A stretch of 64,000 nt of DNA from Bradyrhizobium iriomotense (lineage in GTDB: Bacteria; Pseudomonadota; Alphaproteobacteria; Rhizobiales; Xanthobacteraceae). The first letter of the stretch is position 1, and each line of letters starts with the position of its first letter. The position numbers were made by a program, and so were the translations under genes. The notes under the pieces are model-generated. The model was not told where the DNA came from. It was given only the letters and a program-made list of their open reading frames with translations, and ran no database searches. Below, one piece after another: positions 17,728 to 28,383 of the stretch. The DNA lies in the NCBI RefSeq assembly GCF_018129405.1, contig NZ_JAFCLP010000010.1, positions 179,495 to 243,494 of the forward strand. Direction: 5' to 3'.

Positions 17728-18629
17728 TCGCCTTCATCGACGATCATCGTGGGGCGCATGGGGTCGAGCCGATCTGCAAGGTCTTGCCGATCGCCCCCTC
17801 GACCTACCACACCCATGTGGCCAAGCGGCGCGATCCGGCCAAGCTGTCGGCGCGCGCCAGGCAGGATGCCAAGCTCAAGATCGAGGTCCGGCGGGTGTTC
17901 GATCAGAACTTCTCCGTCTATGGCGTGCGCAAGGTCTGGCGGCAACTCAAGCGCGAAGGCTTCGATATTGCCCGTTGCACGGTGTCGCGATTGATGCGGG
18001 ACATGGGTTTGCAAGGGGTTATCCGCGGCAAATCCGTCAAGACCACGATCAGCGACAAGGCCGCGCCATGCCCGCTGGATCACGTCAACCGCCAGTTCAA
18101 GGCGCCACGGCCGAACGTCCTGTGGCTCTCCGACTTCACCTATGTCGCGACCTGGACCGGCTTCGTCTACGTCGCCTTCGTCATCGATGCCTATGCCCGC
18201 AGGATCGTGGGCTGGCGAGTCTCGCGTACCGCGCATGCGGGCTTCGTGCTCGATGCGCTGGAGCAGGCACTGCACGATCGACGGCCGGTCCATCGCGGCG
18301 GGCTCGTGCACCATAGCGACAGGGGCAGCCAATACGTCTCGATCAAATATACCGAGCGCCTGGCTGAAGCAGGCGTGGAGCCGTCCGTCGGCAGTGTCGG
18401 AGATTCCTACGACAATGCTCTCGCCGAAACCATCAACGGTCTCTACAAGGCCGAGGTGATTCACCGGCGTGGACCATGGCGCAGCTTCGAGGCCGTCGAA
18501 TTTGCGACCCTGGAATGGGTCGATTGGTTCAACAACCGAAGGCTCCTGGAGCCCATCGGCAACATCCCGCCGGCCGAGGCCGAACAACGCTACTACGCCA
18601 TGCTGGAAACTCCGACCATGGCGGCATAA
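17724..18629 (+). CDS. IS3-family transposase OrfB (DDE catalytic subunit)
   Basis: 301 residues. HTH_21-like segment with [20 protein letters not shown] (about 72-91), then the rve integrase core: [12 protein letters not shown] with the first catalytic Asp, [13 protein letters not shown] with the second, and [21 protein letters not shown] with the catalytic Glu. All DDE residues are present and the frame is intact. Short identical terminal repeats and an intact OrfA mark the whole element as recent. Confidence 0.94.
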   Translation: MIAFIDDHRGAHGVEPICKVLPIAPSTYHTHVAKRRDPAKLSARARQDAKLKIEVRRVFDQNFSVYGVRKVWRQLKREGFDIARCTVSRLMRDMGLQGVIRGKSVKTTISDKAAPCPLDHVNRQFKAPRPNVLWLSDFTYVATWTGFVYVAFVIDAYARRIVGWRVSRTAHAGFVLDALEQALHDRRPVHRGGLVHHSDRGSQYVSIKYTERLAEAGVEPSVGSVGDSYDNALAETINGLYKAEVIHRRGPWRSFEAVEFATLEWVDWFNNRRLLEPIGNIPPAEAEQRYYAMLETPTMAA

Positions 18630-18642
18630 CTCAAACCGAATG

Positions 18643-18668
18643 GCCTCCGGCAATCCCGGGGCGGTTCA
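18643..18668 (-). repeat. right terminal inverted repeat of the IS3-family element
   Basis: Exact reverse complement of 17348-17373, ending GGGGCGGTTCA. The flanking GTG at 18669-18671 is the target duplication. Confidence 0.9.
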
Positions 18669-18863
18669 GTGCGATCCAGACGAGCCTCTCGATCAAGTCC
18701 ACACTGTTCGTTTGGATCTGCGCCGGGGCAAGATCAGCTGTTGATCGAATTTCCACGAAGACGAATTCGTTCTCCCTTTGGCTGTCATTAGGCTGAACCC
18801 GACGCCGGGGCCGGAATGCCAGTCGTCCGCCACAAACACATGCGTCACGAGCTGTTCGAGGCT

Positions 18864-18886
18864 GGCGTGCGCTGATCGCGCACGCC
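18864..18886. terminator. perfect 9-bp hairpin between the IS element and the esterase gene
   Basis: GGCGTGCGC-TGATC-GCGCACGCC. On the plus strand it is followed by a T-containing stretch (TCCTGTGTGTTTTC); on the minus strand it lies 48 bases past the esterase stop but without a T run. It may terminate the esterase transcript. The remaining bases of 18669-18933 hold no gene. Confidence 0.4.
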
Positions 18887-18933
18887 TCCTGTGTGTTTTC
18901 AATGAGTATAGTTTCCTTGTGGTGGAACTGTCC

Positions 18934-20712
18934 TTAATCGGACCCGTCGTCTCGAGCTATGCGTCCGCTCTTGCAAAAGCTTGGGTCGACCGCGCTTGCC
19001 TTGTAGTCGAGTGGCCCGTCAACCTCGTCCTTGTACTTCACGAGAACGTCCGGACAGACGGCTTCCTTAGTTTCAAGATTGCCTCCGCAACTCCAGTTGG
19101 CGGCGTCGTTGACGTTGCCCGCGCCCTTGTACTTCGCCGTTTGCGGGTAAGGGCAGAGCGGTCGTGACAGAGTCGGCGAAAGGCTCTGACCAATCACTTG
19201 ATCTGGCGCGATGCCCTTCTCTACCCAATTGACGAGGGCCTTGAAGTCAGCACCGTTCTGCGGCCAGGGACCTGTGGTACCGAGGCTGAAGACTGGTAGG
19301 CCGCAATGGCCGACGCCTGGCGCATGGAACAGGCGATAGAAGCTCTGCACGCCTTCGAAGCCAGTTCGATCGCCGATCCTCTGGTAACGCTCCGCCATCT
19401 GTCGGTAGTAATTGAGCACGCCACGAGGATAAATGAACTGATCGTTCGCGCCGAGGAAGGTGATCATCTTTCCGCCACGCGCCCTGAAGGCGTCGACCGG
19501 GCCGAACGTGTCGGTCACATCAGCGATGTTGCGAGAGCCCGCTTGCGCCACTTGAGGGTACGACAGGCCTTTGCCGCCAAGGCTGACCGTGTTCCATTGG
19601 GTTGACGGCGGCGCAAAGCTCGGATCGATCAGGTTCCATTCGAACTGGGTGACGCCAAGCGGGAACGGGTTGGTCCCGTCGAGGATGGAGAAGTCGCTAC
19701 CGCGATCCAACCCGAACCAGATGCGGTCGCCGTGCTTGTTGCGTGGTCCGTCCCATATCTTGTCCACGGCCGTCGCTTCGTCCGGGGTCAGACAGCTTGG
19801 TGCCGCCGGCGCACCCGGTCGCCCGCAGACGTTGGCCTTGGCGCTAAAATGACAGGTGCGGGGATCGTCGATGATGCCGTCAACCGCGCCATCGTTTGCA
19901 TCGCAAGCCGCGACCGCCGATTTCTGTACCGCAGCGAGCTTGGCCGGAGAGATAGGGCCACTTGGAGATTCGCCCGCCTGCTCGAACATTGCGATCTGCC
20001 CCCACATCTGTGCGGTCTGGAAACGCGTCCAGTACATCGCCGGTGCGCTTGCGAGAACGCCATCGAGCTGGCTGCCGAGCTCCTGGGCCAACAGATATCC
20101 CTGACGACCGCCGGTCGAGCAGCCGTTCCAATAACTATAACTAGGCGGCTTGCTATAGTACGATGTCGCAATGCGTTTCGACCACAAGATCTGCTGCTTG
20201 ATCCCGGCGCGGAAGAAATCCTGGATGAACTCGAAATTGAAGGTGTGGTCTGCGTTCACGCCCGGCGTGCAGTCACCGCCGGTGTGGCCGCCATCGGTGC
20301 CAGATCCGACGTAACCGGCGTTCACCGCCGCATCAACGTTGAGATTTCCCGCGCAGCCGCCGCCGCCCAAGCCTTCGGTTCGACCGTTCCACGCGCCTTC
20401 AATTCCGCCGGCGCCGCCGTCGGTCGAGTTAAGCGGTAAGCCGACCGAAATCGTGATGTTCTGCTTCGGATTGGTGCCATAGACAAACGTCACGTTGCAG
20501 TACTGAATGTTCGCCGGCGCGGCCGTCTTCTGGACGGTGCTCGTCACCGACTTGATCGCGGGATTGTTCTTCAGCTCAAAATGCGGATCGGTCGCCAAAC
20601 TCGCGCATGCCGGCGCCTCATTGGCTGCAGCGCTGCCCGGCAGCGCGGCGACTCCCACCGCAAGCGCGATGATCGATGCACAAAGACGCAAGATTGCTCT
20701 GAGACGTTTCAT
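18934..20712 (-). CDS. secreted tannase / feruloyl esterase family hydrolase
   Basis: 592 residues from ATG 20712. A signal peptide is clear (MKRLRAILRL, hydrophobic core, LPGSAAANEA; cleavage near residue 31). It is a tannase-family (PF07519) alpha/beta hydrolase with nucleophile Ser199 in GCSTGGRQG. Cys198 before it and HCG in APGVGHCGLP form the CS-D-HC arrangement known from fungal feruloyl esterase B, where the paired cysteines are disulphide-bonded. The acid residue is probably Asp in LGANDQFIYP. It should release phenolic acids from plant esters in the periplasm or outside. An AraC-type regulator lies upstream on the same strand. Confidence 0.9.
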   Translation of the reverse strand: MKRLRAILRLCASIIALAVGVAALPGSAAANEAPACASLATDPHFELKNNPAIKSVTSTVQKTAAPANIQYCNVTFVYGTNPKQNITISVGLPLNSTDGGAGGIEGAWNGRTEGLGGGGCAGNLNVDAAVNAGYVGSGTDGGHTGGDCTPGVNADHTFNFEFIQDFFRAGIKQQILWSKRIATSYYSKPPSYSYWNGCSTGGRQGYLLAQELGSQLDGVLASAPAMYWTRFQTAQMWGQIAMFEQAGESPSGPISPAKLAAVQKSAVAACDANDGAVDGIIDDPRTCHFSAKANVCGRPGAPAAPSCLTPDEATAVDKIWDGPRNKHGDRIWFGLDRGSDFSILDGTNPFPLGVTQFEWNLIDPSFAPPSTQWNTVSLGGKGLSYPQVAQAGSRNIADVTDTFGPVDAFRARGGKMITFLGANDQFIYPRGVLNYYRQMAERYQRIGDRTGFEGVQSFYRLFHAPGVGHCGLPVFSLGTTGPWPQNGADFKALVNWVEKGIAPDQVIGQSLSPTLSRPLCPYPQTAKYKGAGNVNDAANWSCGGNLETKEAVCPDVLVKYKDEVDGPLDYKASAVDPSFCKSGRIARDDGSD

Positions 20713-20852
20713 GATGCCCTCCCTGATTTGCCGTGAGTGTCGGCAATCCGTAGCATCACGATGCAGAGCCGCTCTAGAACGAGACCGTTCTCAAATAGAA
20801 CAAAATCTTTCAACGGCGAGATTTTTCTCAGGCAATCGTCAGGTTGCACAGT

Positions 20853-21869
20853 TTATCTGCGCGAGCTTCTCGAGGTCTCGGCTCGCGCCGACCTCGCCGT
20901 CTCGGAAGGCGCTTCGCCATAGGTCGCACGATACCGCGCTGCAAAATGTCCCATATGTGCAAAGCCCCATTTCAGCGCGACCTCCCGGATCGACAGCGCA
21001 TTCAGAGGCGAAGACAATTCCGCCTGCACCGCCTGAAGGCGGATCTCGCGCAGATATGCGAGGGGTGTGACATTCCGAAATCGGCAAAATCCATACTGTA
21101 ACGATCGCACGCTGATGCCGGCCGCTGCGGCCACGTCGCGCAGAGTCAGCGGCTGATGCATGTTGGCGCGCATGAAATCGAGCGCATCTCTGATCTGGCG
21201 CGGCGTGGCGTCCCTCTGGTGCCGACGCAATTGGTTGTTCGAGCCATGCGGCAAATTCAGGAAAATCAGTCGCAAAATGGATTCACCGAGCAGCGCCATC
21301 GACTTTTCGGATCGAATGGATGCGTCACGCATCCCGGCCCCGACGGCCTTCACCAGCGCCTTGAGCGTCTGGCCTGCCGGACTGGCAAGTCCGAGCTGCG
21401 GGCTGAGATCGACGGCGCGCAGCGAAGCCCCCTCGAAAATATCGGAAAGCGTCTTGTGCACGGTCGGAACATCGAATTCGAGCGTGACGTGCCCGTGGCT
21501 GCCGTGGCCGAAATACGAGAGCTCGTTCACCTCCGGCACGCTTAGCGCAAGCGCATGGTCGCGGTCGATGACCAAGCTCCGGTCCCGGATCCTGGCTCTT
21601 ACGGCTCCCTCACCCGGGAGCACGAGGCCAAGCCGTTCCTTCTGGTGCGAGAGCCGGCACACCCAGTCGATCTCGGACTCGACGTCCCACCAGGAAAAGC
21701 CGCTAGTGGCGGCAAATGTGCCGTGCCAGCGAAATGCGCTGCGGCTGCCGCTCAGCTCGATCTTCCCATGAGGCACGAGCAGATTGAACGTGCTCAGAAA
21801 CCTCTCAAAGCTTTCATCGCGGCTGTTGAGATCAGTGTACATGAGGCCACCCCGCCCAGGTTGAGACAT
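20853..21869 (-). CDS. AraC family transcriptional regulator
   Basis: 338 residues if started at ATG 21869; a TTG at 21929 or ATG at 21842 are alternatives. The N-terminal ~200 residues are a cupin-like sensor domain of the AraC_binding_2 type (SWWDVESEIDWVCRLSHQ). The C-terminal HTH_18 has helix-turn-helix 1 LTLRDVAAAAGISVRSLQYG and 2 SIREVALKWGFAHMGHFAAR. It is read towards the esterase gene, ending 140 bases before it, so esterase control is a reasonable guess. The 92-150 base gap to the divergent regulator at 22022 probably holds both promoters. Confidence 0.9.
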   Translation of the reverse strand: MSQPGRGGLMYTDLNSRDESFERFLSTFNLLVPHGKIELSGSRSAFRWHGTFAATSGFSWWDVESEIDWVCRLSHQKERLGLVLPGEGAVRARIRDRSLVIDRDHALALSVPEVNELSYFGHGSHGHVTLEFDVPTVHKTLSDIFEGASLRAVDLSPQLGLASPAGQTLKALVKAVGAGMRDASIRSEKSMALLGESILRLIFLNLPHGSNNQLRRHQRDATPRQIRDALDFMRANMHQPLTLRDVAAAAGISVRSLQYGFCRFRNVTPLAYLREIRLQAVQAELSSPLNALSIREVALKWGFAHMGHFAARYRATYGEAPSETARSARAETSRSSRR

Positions 21870-22021
21870 CTGCCGCCAGCGTGCGCCGAAATTCAATCCC
21901 AATCGCGCAATCCTGTCCAGCAAGCGCAATTCGGCGCCAATAGGAATATTACTATCCTGGTCTCAAGGTTTAGTATGGTGTCCCGGAAGGCTCTCCTTTG
22001 GTGAGAACAGAAGGACCGTCG

Positions 22022-22909
22022 ATGGAGCTGCCGCTCTTCCACCTCTACGGCGACCCTCCTGACCCGCGTGCGTTCAATTTCGTTCACGCAGAGACGATCC
22101 CCGCACGCTGCTCGCTTCATCACTGGAGCATATCAGTCCATCGTCATGCCAATCTGTTGCAAATTCTGGTGATCGAGCGGGGCGGTGGCGAGATCCAGTA
22201 TGGAGCGGCGTCCGCCGCCTTTTCTGCCCCAGCCGTGATCGTGGTGCCTCCGACGGTCGCCCATGGATTTCGATTTCAATCCTCCACGGCAGGCTGGGTC
22301 GTGAGCTTCACGGAGGATGTCGCGCGGATGTTCGGGGATGGTTCCGGAGATGCGATCGCCTGCCTCAAGAGGCCTGCGATGGACCCCGTGGTCCCGGTTG
22401 CGGAGAGCGCGGGCATTGCCCGCCTGTCCGAACTGTGCGCCTGTTTGAACGAAGAGGGCCTTCTATCCCGCGACGGATTCCGGATCGCCATGAACGGTTA
22501 TCTGGCCTTGATCGCAATCGAGGTGAGGCGTCTCGTGACGAGCAGAGATCAATCGGCCGCCCACCTCAACGATGTGGTGGTCGAGAAACTCCTAATCCTG
22601 ATAGAAAGCCATTTTCGCAGCCAACGACTACTAAACTTCTATGCTGCGAAGCTCGCAATGACGTCTGATCACCTCAACAAGCACGTGAAGCGCATCACCG
22701 GATTAACGGCCGGTCAGATGATAAGACAAAGGGTACTAACCGAGGCAAAGCGGCTGCTAGCGTTCTCCGACCAGCCGATCAATGAGATCGCATATGACCT
22801 CGCATACGCCGACCCCTCCCACTTCGTGCGATGTTTTCGCAAGGATACGGGCGTCACCCCGCGAACCTTCCGCCAGAGGCGGGCCGGTTCACTTTGGCCC
22901 ACCGGGTAA
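22022..22909 (+). CDS. AraC family regulator, PobR-like
   Basis: 295 residues from ATG 22022 with AAGGA nine bases upstream. The N-terminus MELPLFHLYGDPPD, with RAFNFVHAETIPAR and HRHANLLQILVIERGGG, follows the pattern of PobR, activator of 4-hydroxybenzoate hydroxylase genes. The C-terminal HTH_18 has LNFYAAKLAMTSDHLNKHVK and INEIAYDLAYADPSHFVRCF. No pobA adjoins it. Next to a feruloyl/tannase esterase it may sense a phenolic acid; that link is inference. Confidence 0.85.
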   Translation: MELPLFHLYGDPPDPRAFNFVHAETIPARCSLHHWSISVHRHANLLQILVIERGGGEIQYGAASAAFSAPAVIVVPPTVAHGFRFQSSTAGWVVSFTEDVARMFGDGSGDAIACLKRPAMDPVVPVAESAGIARLSELCACLNEEGLLSRDGFRIAMNGYLALIAIEVRRLVTSRDQSAAHLNDVVVEKLLILIESHFRSQRLLNFYAAKLAMTSDHLNKHVKRITGLTAGQMIRQRVLTEAKRLLAFSDQPINEIAYDLAYADPSHFVRCFRKDTGVTPRTFRQRRAGSLWPTG

Positions 22910-22971
22910 CAGGGATCGCGGAGACGAGACGACTGGAGTCGGCGTGATGGTTCTCGCGGCTTTTGAGTCGT

Positions 22972-23060
22972 TAGCGTCGTTTCGGGTCTCGACGGCGGCG
23001 CTATCGGCATCGGCCGTACCGCGGCAAAGCGCGTCATCGACGAAGGTGTGAATCGGCGTG
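22972..23060 (+). pseudogene. possible remnant of an SDR N-terminus
   Basis: A short frame reads SVVSGLDGGAIGIGRTAAKR and VIDEG, the GxxxGIG cofactor loop and first helix of a short-chain dehydrogenase. It lacks a start, breaks after about 30 codons and leads into unrecognisable sequence. The remainder of 22910-23438 holds no gene that I can identify. Confidence 0.3.
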
Positions 23061-23438
23061 GGGTCAGGTTGTTGCAGGTATCGGCGGTAACGCCCTGAAG
23101 GCAACTGAGAAACGTCAGTCGAGATGGGGGTCACCATCGGCGCGGGTCGGGACCCCATCACGACGCAGATTCCTTTATTCGCCACAGGGAGCTGCCGGCT
23201 TAGTTCAAGGGGCTCAGTTCGGCGCCGATTCACACGCTACCCCGAAACGCCCCTTGATGGGCGGGTGAACCAATCCTGACTCGTTGATCCCGAACGTACC
23301 GCAATGTCCAAGATCGCACCATGAGCGAGCCGCGGACATCAATAAGGACTATGCTGCACCGCACCACGAAAGGGCCTCGCTCTTCCCTTCATTTGAGTCC
23401 ATTCTATATTGGAACGCGCGTTCGAATGAGGTTTGGGG

Positions 23439-24308
23439 ATGGGAACCATCGGTCAGGACTACGTTCGGTTAGTTGGCGGCGATCTCGTGTCATCCATCAT
23501 CACCGATACCCCGAGTATGCGGATCGAAATCCTTCGCAGGGAGACGGTCGGGCGCATGCATTGGCATTTTCGTCAGCCTGAGCTGTCATTGTTCTGGTTC
23601 GGCAAGGGGGCCGAACGTTTAAGAGCGACGATTGATGGGCGTCCGGTCGAGCGACGGTTTTCCGGGAAATCGAAGCTCGCAATCTTTCCTGCCGCAATCG
23701 AGATCGAAGGTGAGTGGAACGTCGGACCAACCCTCGATTACACCGTGGTCTTTCTGAATCCGTCTTTTGTGAGCGAACGCCTCCAGCATGCGATAACGAA
23801 CTCGACAATTGCTTTTGAGCACGATGGATTGACACGTGGCCTCGCCGAACTTTGCCGCGAAGCGGCCTCGCCCGACAATGTTTTCGGCCTCATGGCGGAG
23901 GGGTGGTCGATCCAGGCGCTGGCTCACATTTCTCGCATCAGCGACCGAAGTCAGCGGCCATCCAACACACTGCGCGGTGGTTTGCCGGGCCGAAGCCTAC
24001 GGTGTGTTGAGGAGTATGTGCGCGAGAACCTTACCCGGCCGATATCTCTTGCGGAACTTTCCGAAATCGCCGGGCTGAGCAAGCGGCACTTCCTGCGCGC
24101 ATTTCAGGAAAGCGTCGGCGTGACGCCGTACAATTACGTTCTTTCGCTTCGGATAGACGAGGCGAAGCGGCGGCTCTCAGAAACGGAAGACAGTATTGTC
24201 GATGTAGCCCTTGCGATCGGTTTCAATGACGCCCAGCATTTCTCCACGAGTTTCAAGAAAGCGACCGGCATCCCTCCATCCGCGTTCCGTCAGCGTTGCC
24301 TGTCATAG
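23439..24308 (+). CDS. AraC family transcriptional regulator
   Basis: 289 residues from ATG 23439 (a TTG two codons earlier is possible). N-terminal cupin-like sensor domain about residues 1-165 (VGRMHWHFRQPELSLFWFGK). The C-terminal HTH_18 contains ISLAELSEIAGLSKRHFLRA with SVGVTPYNYV, and IVDVALAIGFNDAQHFSTSF. It precedes the complete Liv-type importer and catabolic genes by about 190 bases in the same orientation and is the best candidate for their activator. Confidence 0.9.
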   Translation: MGTIGQDYVRLVGGDLVSSIITDTPSMRIEILRRETVGRMHWHFRQPELSLFWFGKGAERLRATIDGRPVERRFSGKSKLAIFPAAIEIEGEWNVGPTLDYTVVFLNPSFVSERLQHAITNSTIAFEHDGLTRGLAELCREAASPDNVFGLMAEGWSIQALAHISRISDRSQRPSNTLRGGLPGRSLRCVEEYVRENLTRPISLAELSEIAGLSKRHFLRAFQESVGVTPYNYVLSLRIDEAKRRLSETEDSIVDVALAIGFNDAQHFSTSFKKATGIPPSAFRQRCLS

Positions 24309-24495
24309 GCCGCTTTGAGTGCGCCGTCGGCCTTCGGGACTACATGGCGCTTTTACGGAAGCCGTGGCGCTATCCTGCAAGTCAGGATCAGCTTCGGGAT
24401 CTAACACTCTCCCATAAACACGCAGACCGCGGCTGCTTTGCTGTGGCTCAAGCGGGAGTTTCCGGGCGGGACCGCCCGGCACAAGGGAGAGCGAA

Positions 24496-25707
24496 ATGGC
24501 AATGTCTTTCAAGGGATACGCGCTTATTGGGCTCACCGGGGCGATCGGTCTCGCGGCATCGGCCAGCGTGCCGACCTACGCGCAGGAGAAGGGCGCCATC
24601 AAGATCGGCCTGATGCTGCCGTACAAGGGCGTCTATGCAGTTCCGGCGGAAAGCATCGATCGCGGCTTTCAAATCGCATTGGAAGAGTTCGGCAACAAGA
24701 GTAACGGTCGTCCCATCGAGATTATCCGCGCGGACGACGAATTGACGCCGAGCGTGGGCGTTCAGAGATTCAACAAGTTCGTCCAGTCGGACAAGGTCGC
24801 TCTGGTTGCCGGTGTCGTCGGCTCGAATGTCGGCATTGCACTCTCGGAGCTTGCCGACAAGAACAAGATGCCGATGGTGTTCGTGAACGCCTTTGCGGAC
24901 GAGATCACCGGTAAGTTCTGCAGCCCATACATAGCACGCACCTCGTTCAGCGCCAACGGATTCGAATATGCCTCCGGCAAGTACTGGGCGAGCAAGGGGG
25001 TCAAGACGGCCGTGACGATGGGGCCTGATTATTCTGCGGGCCGCGCATTTATCGGTGGGTTCAAACGCGGCTTCGAAGACAACGGCGGTAAGGTGATCGA
25101 GGAAATCTGGACGCCGTTCCAGAAGACAAAGGACTACAGCGCGGCACTGACGCAGGCTGCCAACTCCGGCGCGCAAATCATCTACGCATTCTATGCGGGC
25201 GCGGAAGCAATCCAGGTCGTCAAGCAGCACGCCGATTTCGGCCTTCGCACCAAGATTCCGTTTATTGGCGATCACTGGGTCTACGACGAGGCGCTGTGGC
25301 CCGCACTCGGCGATCTGGCGCTCAATGCCCAGCACGTCGCCACGCATTACCCCAGCATCGAAACCGAGGTGAATCAGAAGTTCGTCAAGGCCTATAACGC
25401 AAAGTACAAGCAGGATCCCGACGTGAGCGCGGCGCTTGGTTACGACAACGGCAAGGCCATCATGCTCACTCTCGAAAAGCTCGGCGGCGAGATGCCGCAA
25501 GACCGCGCGAAGTTCATTTCGACCATGCGAGACCTGACGTTCGATTCGCCGCGCGGGAAGATCAAGTTCAACGCGCAGAACAGCGCATTGCTTGAGAAGG
25601 TCTATGTGGTCGAGATCGTCAAGGGCCCCGACGGCAAGATGCAGCGTAAGCCTCTGGACCAGTTTCCTGGCGCTGGCGATCTGCCGGGTTGCACGAAATC
25701 GTTCTGA
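24496..25707 (+). CDS. periplasmic substrate-binding protein of a Liv-type importer
   Basis: 403 residues with a signal peptide (MAMSFKGYALIGLTGAIG ... ASVPTYAQEKG, cleavage near residue 30). Peripla_BP_6 (LivK-like) fold: IKIGLMLPYKGVYAVPAESI, ADDELTPSVGVQRFNKF, VAGVVGSNVGIAL and ALGYDNGKAIMLTLEKLGG. First gene of importer set 2; the two permease and two ATPase genes follow directly. Proteins of this branch bind amino acids, aromatic acids or amides. The downstream CoA-transferase argues for a carboxylic acid ligand. Confidence 0.92.
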   Translation: MAMSFKGYALIGLTGAIGLAASASVPTYAQEKGAIKIGLMLPYKGVYAVPAESIDRGFQIALEEFGNKSNGRPIEIIRADDELTPSVGVQRFNKFVQSDKVALVAGVVGSNVGIALSELADKNKMPMVFVNAFADEITGKFCSPYIARTSFSANGFEYASGKYWASKGVKTAVTMGPDYSAGRAFIGGFKRGFEDNGGKVIEEIWTPFQKTKDYSAALTQAANSGAQIIYAFYAGAEAIQVVKQHADFGLRTKIPFIGDHWVYDEALWPALGDLALNAQHVATHYPSIETEVNQKFVKAYNAKYKQDPDVSAALGYDNGKAIMLTLEKLGGEMPQDRAKFISTMRDLTFDSPRGKIKFNAQNSALLEKVYVVEIVKGPDGKMQRKPLDQFPGAGDLPGCTKSF

Positions 25708-25760
25708 TCCGAGGCGGGCTTCGCCCCGGCGGGCCCGCGTCTCTCGAATTTGGGTGAAGC

Positions 25761-26639
25761 ATGCAGCCTTTCCTGATCCAACTTCTCAACGGCGTGCAGT
25801 TGAGCATGTTGGTGTTCCTTCTCGCCGTCGGCCTCACGTTGATCTTCGGGCTGATGAACATTCTCAATCTGGCTCACGGCGCCTTCTTTACGATGGGGGC
25901 CTATTTCGGGTTGGTCGTCGCCAACAACACGGGTTCGTTCTGGCTCGCGCTGCTCGTTGGTCCACTGCTCCCGTTCGCGGCCGGCTTCATCCTCCAGTTC
26001 TTCGTGCTGCAGCCCCTGGCGCAGCGCGGCCGCTCGACGCATCTCGATCTTGCGTTGCTGACGTTCGGCCTTCTGTTCGCCACCGCGGGCGCAGTCGAGT
26101 ATATTTTTGGATCGGCGTTTCACAGCATTGTCACGCCTGATGTCCTGATGGGCCGTGTCGCCTTGCTGGGAATTGAATATCCGATTTATCGGCTATTCAT
26201 CATCGCGATCGGCATCGCCATCGCCGTCGGGCTCATCCTGGTGATCGATCGCACCCTGGTCGGGGCCACGCTGCGGGCCGGGGTCGACAACCGCGAGATG
26301 GTCACGGCGCTCGGCATCAACATCACTTTCTTGTTCGCGCTGGTATTCGGGTTCGGTTCCGCGCTAGCCGGATTTGCCGGCGTCGTCTCGGCGCCGGTCA
26401 TGAGCATCTACTCCAGCATGGGCATCGGCATTGTCGTCACGACCTTTGTGGTCGTGGTGGTGGGCGGCCTCGGCAATCTCAAGGGGTCGTTCTACGCCTC
26501 GCTTATCGTCGGCATGACGGATACATTTGCTCAGGCCTATCTTCCGGAAGCCGAGCTGTTTGCAATCTACATCCTTCTGATAGCTGTGATGATCTTTCGC
26601 CCGCAGGGACTTTTCGGCGCGGTCGGGAGGGTTGCATGA
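25761..26639 (+). CDS. livH: Liv-type ABC permease (LivH), importer 2
   Basis: 292 residues, multi-spanning. LLNGVQLSMLVFLLAVGLTL and NILNLAHGAFFTMGAYFG are LivH signatures; the coupling segment is VVTTFVVVVVGGLGNLKGSF near residue 230. It begins 53 bases after the binding-protein gene and overlaps the next gene by four bases (ATGA). Sequence differs clearly from the LivH at 5293, so the two importers are not recent duplicates. Confidence 0.93.
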   Translation: MQPFLIQLLNGVQLSMLVFLLAVGLTLIFGLMNILNLAHGAFFTMGAYFGLVVANNTGSFWLALLVGPLLPFAAGFILQFFVLQPLAQRGRSTHLDLALLTFGLLFATAGAVEYIFGSAFHSIVTPDVLMGRVALLGIEYPIYRLFIIAIGIAIAVGLILVIDRTLVGATLRAGVDNREMVTALGINITFLFALVFGFGSALAGFAGVVSAPVMSIYSSMGIGIVVTTFVVVVVGGLGNLKGSFYASLIVGMTDTFAQAYLPEAELFAIYILLIAVMIFRPQGLFGAVGRVA

Positions 26640-27636
26640 GCGCAGATGTCATGCTCACGAGCGAGCGGAGAGCCGGCGCAATGAAGCCTCTGCCGCTTCC
26701 CGCTTCACGTCGTGCGTACGCCGCTTTGCTCGTCACTATTGGCTTCGGCTTATGCGCGCTGCCATCGTTCGTGTCCGGCTACGTCATGACACTGGCAGTC
26801 GAAGTCATGATCGCGGGAATATTTGCATCGGGCATCAATCTTCTGACCGGATACACCGGTCTCGTCTCTCTAGGACAGGCGATGTTTCTCGGGTTCGGGG
26901 GATACGGCATCGCGATCGGAACGGCTCTGTTGGGCTGGCCGCTGTGGATCTCTGCCCCGGTCACGTTAGTAGTCGTGGCCGCAATCGCGGCGCCAATCGG
27001 CGCGATTTGCACCCGGACGCGTGGCGTTGAATTCCTCCTGATCACACTGGCGTTCTCGCAGATGTTCTATGGCGCCGCGATCAAGTTGCGCTGGACCAAC
27101 GGGTCGGATGGAATGACGGGAATTCCGCGCCCCGATCTGTCGCTGCTCGGCATGAGCGCGGACAACCCCACCGTCTTCTATTATTACGTACTCGTTGTCG
27201 CGGTTCTCTCCCTGCTGATGCTGTGGCGGATCGTAACCTCGCCCTTTGGCAGCGTCCTCGTCGGCATTCGTGAAAACGAGCGTCGCATGATGTCGATGGG
27301 ATATGCGGTCGCCAACTACAAGGTCGGATCGTTCGCGCTGGCTGCCGTGATCTGTGCGGTCGCAGGTATTCTTCAGTCACAGTACACCTATTTCGTCAAT
27401 CCCGATGCGATGAGCTGGCAGATGAGCGGTGAGGGAGTGCTGATGGTCATCATCGGCGGCGCCAATGTAATTCTAGGGCCATTTGTGGGAGCCGCGGTCT
27501 TCGTCGTGGTCAAGCAGGCGCTGAGCATGATTACGGAAGAATACAATTTGTTCTTCGGTATCTTCTTCATGCTTGTGGTCGCGTTCTTCCGCGGTGGCGT
27601 TCTCGGCTCCATCAGCGCGCTGATCGGAAAACGGCA

Positions 27637-27640
<4 letters not shown>
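26636..27640 (+). CDS. livM: Liv-type ABC permease (LivM), importer 2
   Basis: 334 residues. Motifs: IFASGINLLTGYTGLVSLGQ, GVEFLLITLAFSQMFYGAAI and the coupling segment GSVLVGIRENERRMMSMGYA. It overlaps the genes on both sides by four bases, indicating tight translational coupling. Confidence 0.93.

Positions 27641-28375
<735 letters not shown>

Positions 28376-28383
<8 letters not shown>

Larger units (their letters stand above)
17348..18668 (+). mobile_element. intact IS3-family insertion sequence, copy 1
   Basis: 1321 bases bounded by perfect 26-bp inverted repeats (17348-17373 and 18643-18668; outer end TGAACCGCCCCGGG). The target GTG is duplicated at 17345-17347 and 18669-18671, a 3-base duplication as expected for IS3 elements. 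Both overlapping ORFs (17398-17727, 17724-18629) are uninterrupted, so it should be active. A second copy in the same orientation starts at 63924. The protein pattern resembles the IS51-like subgroup. Confidence 0.92.
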
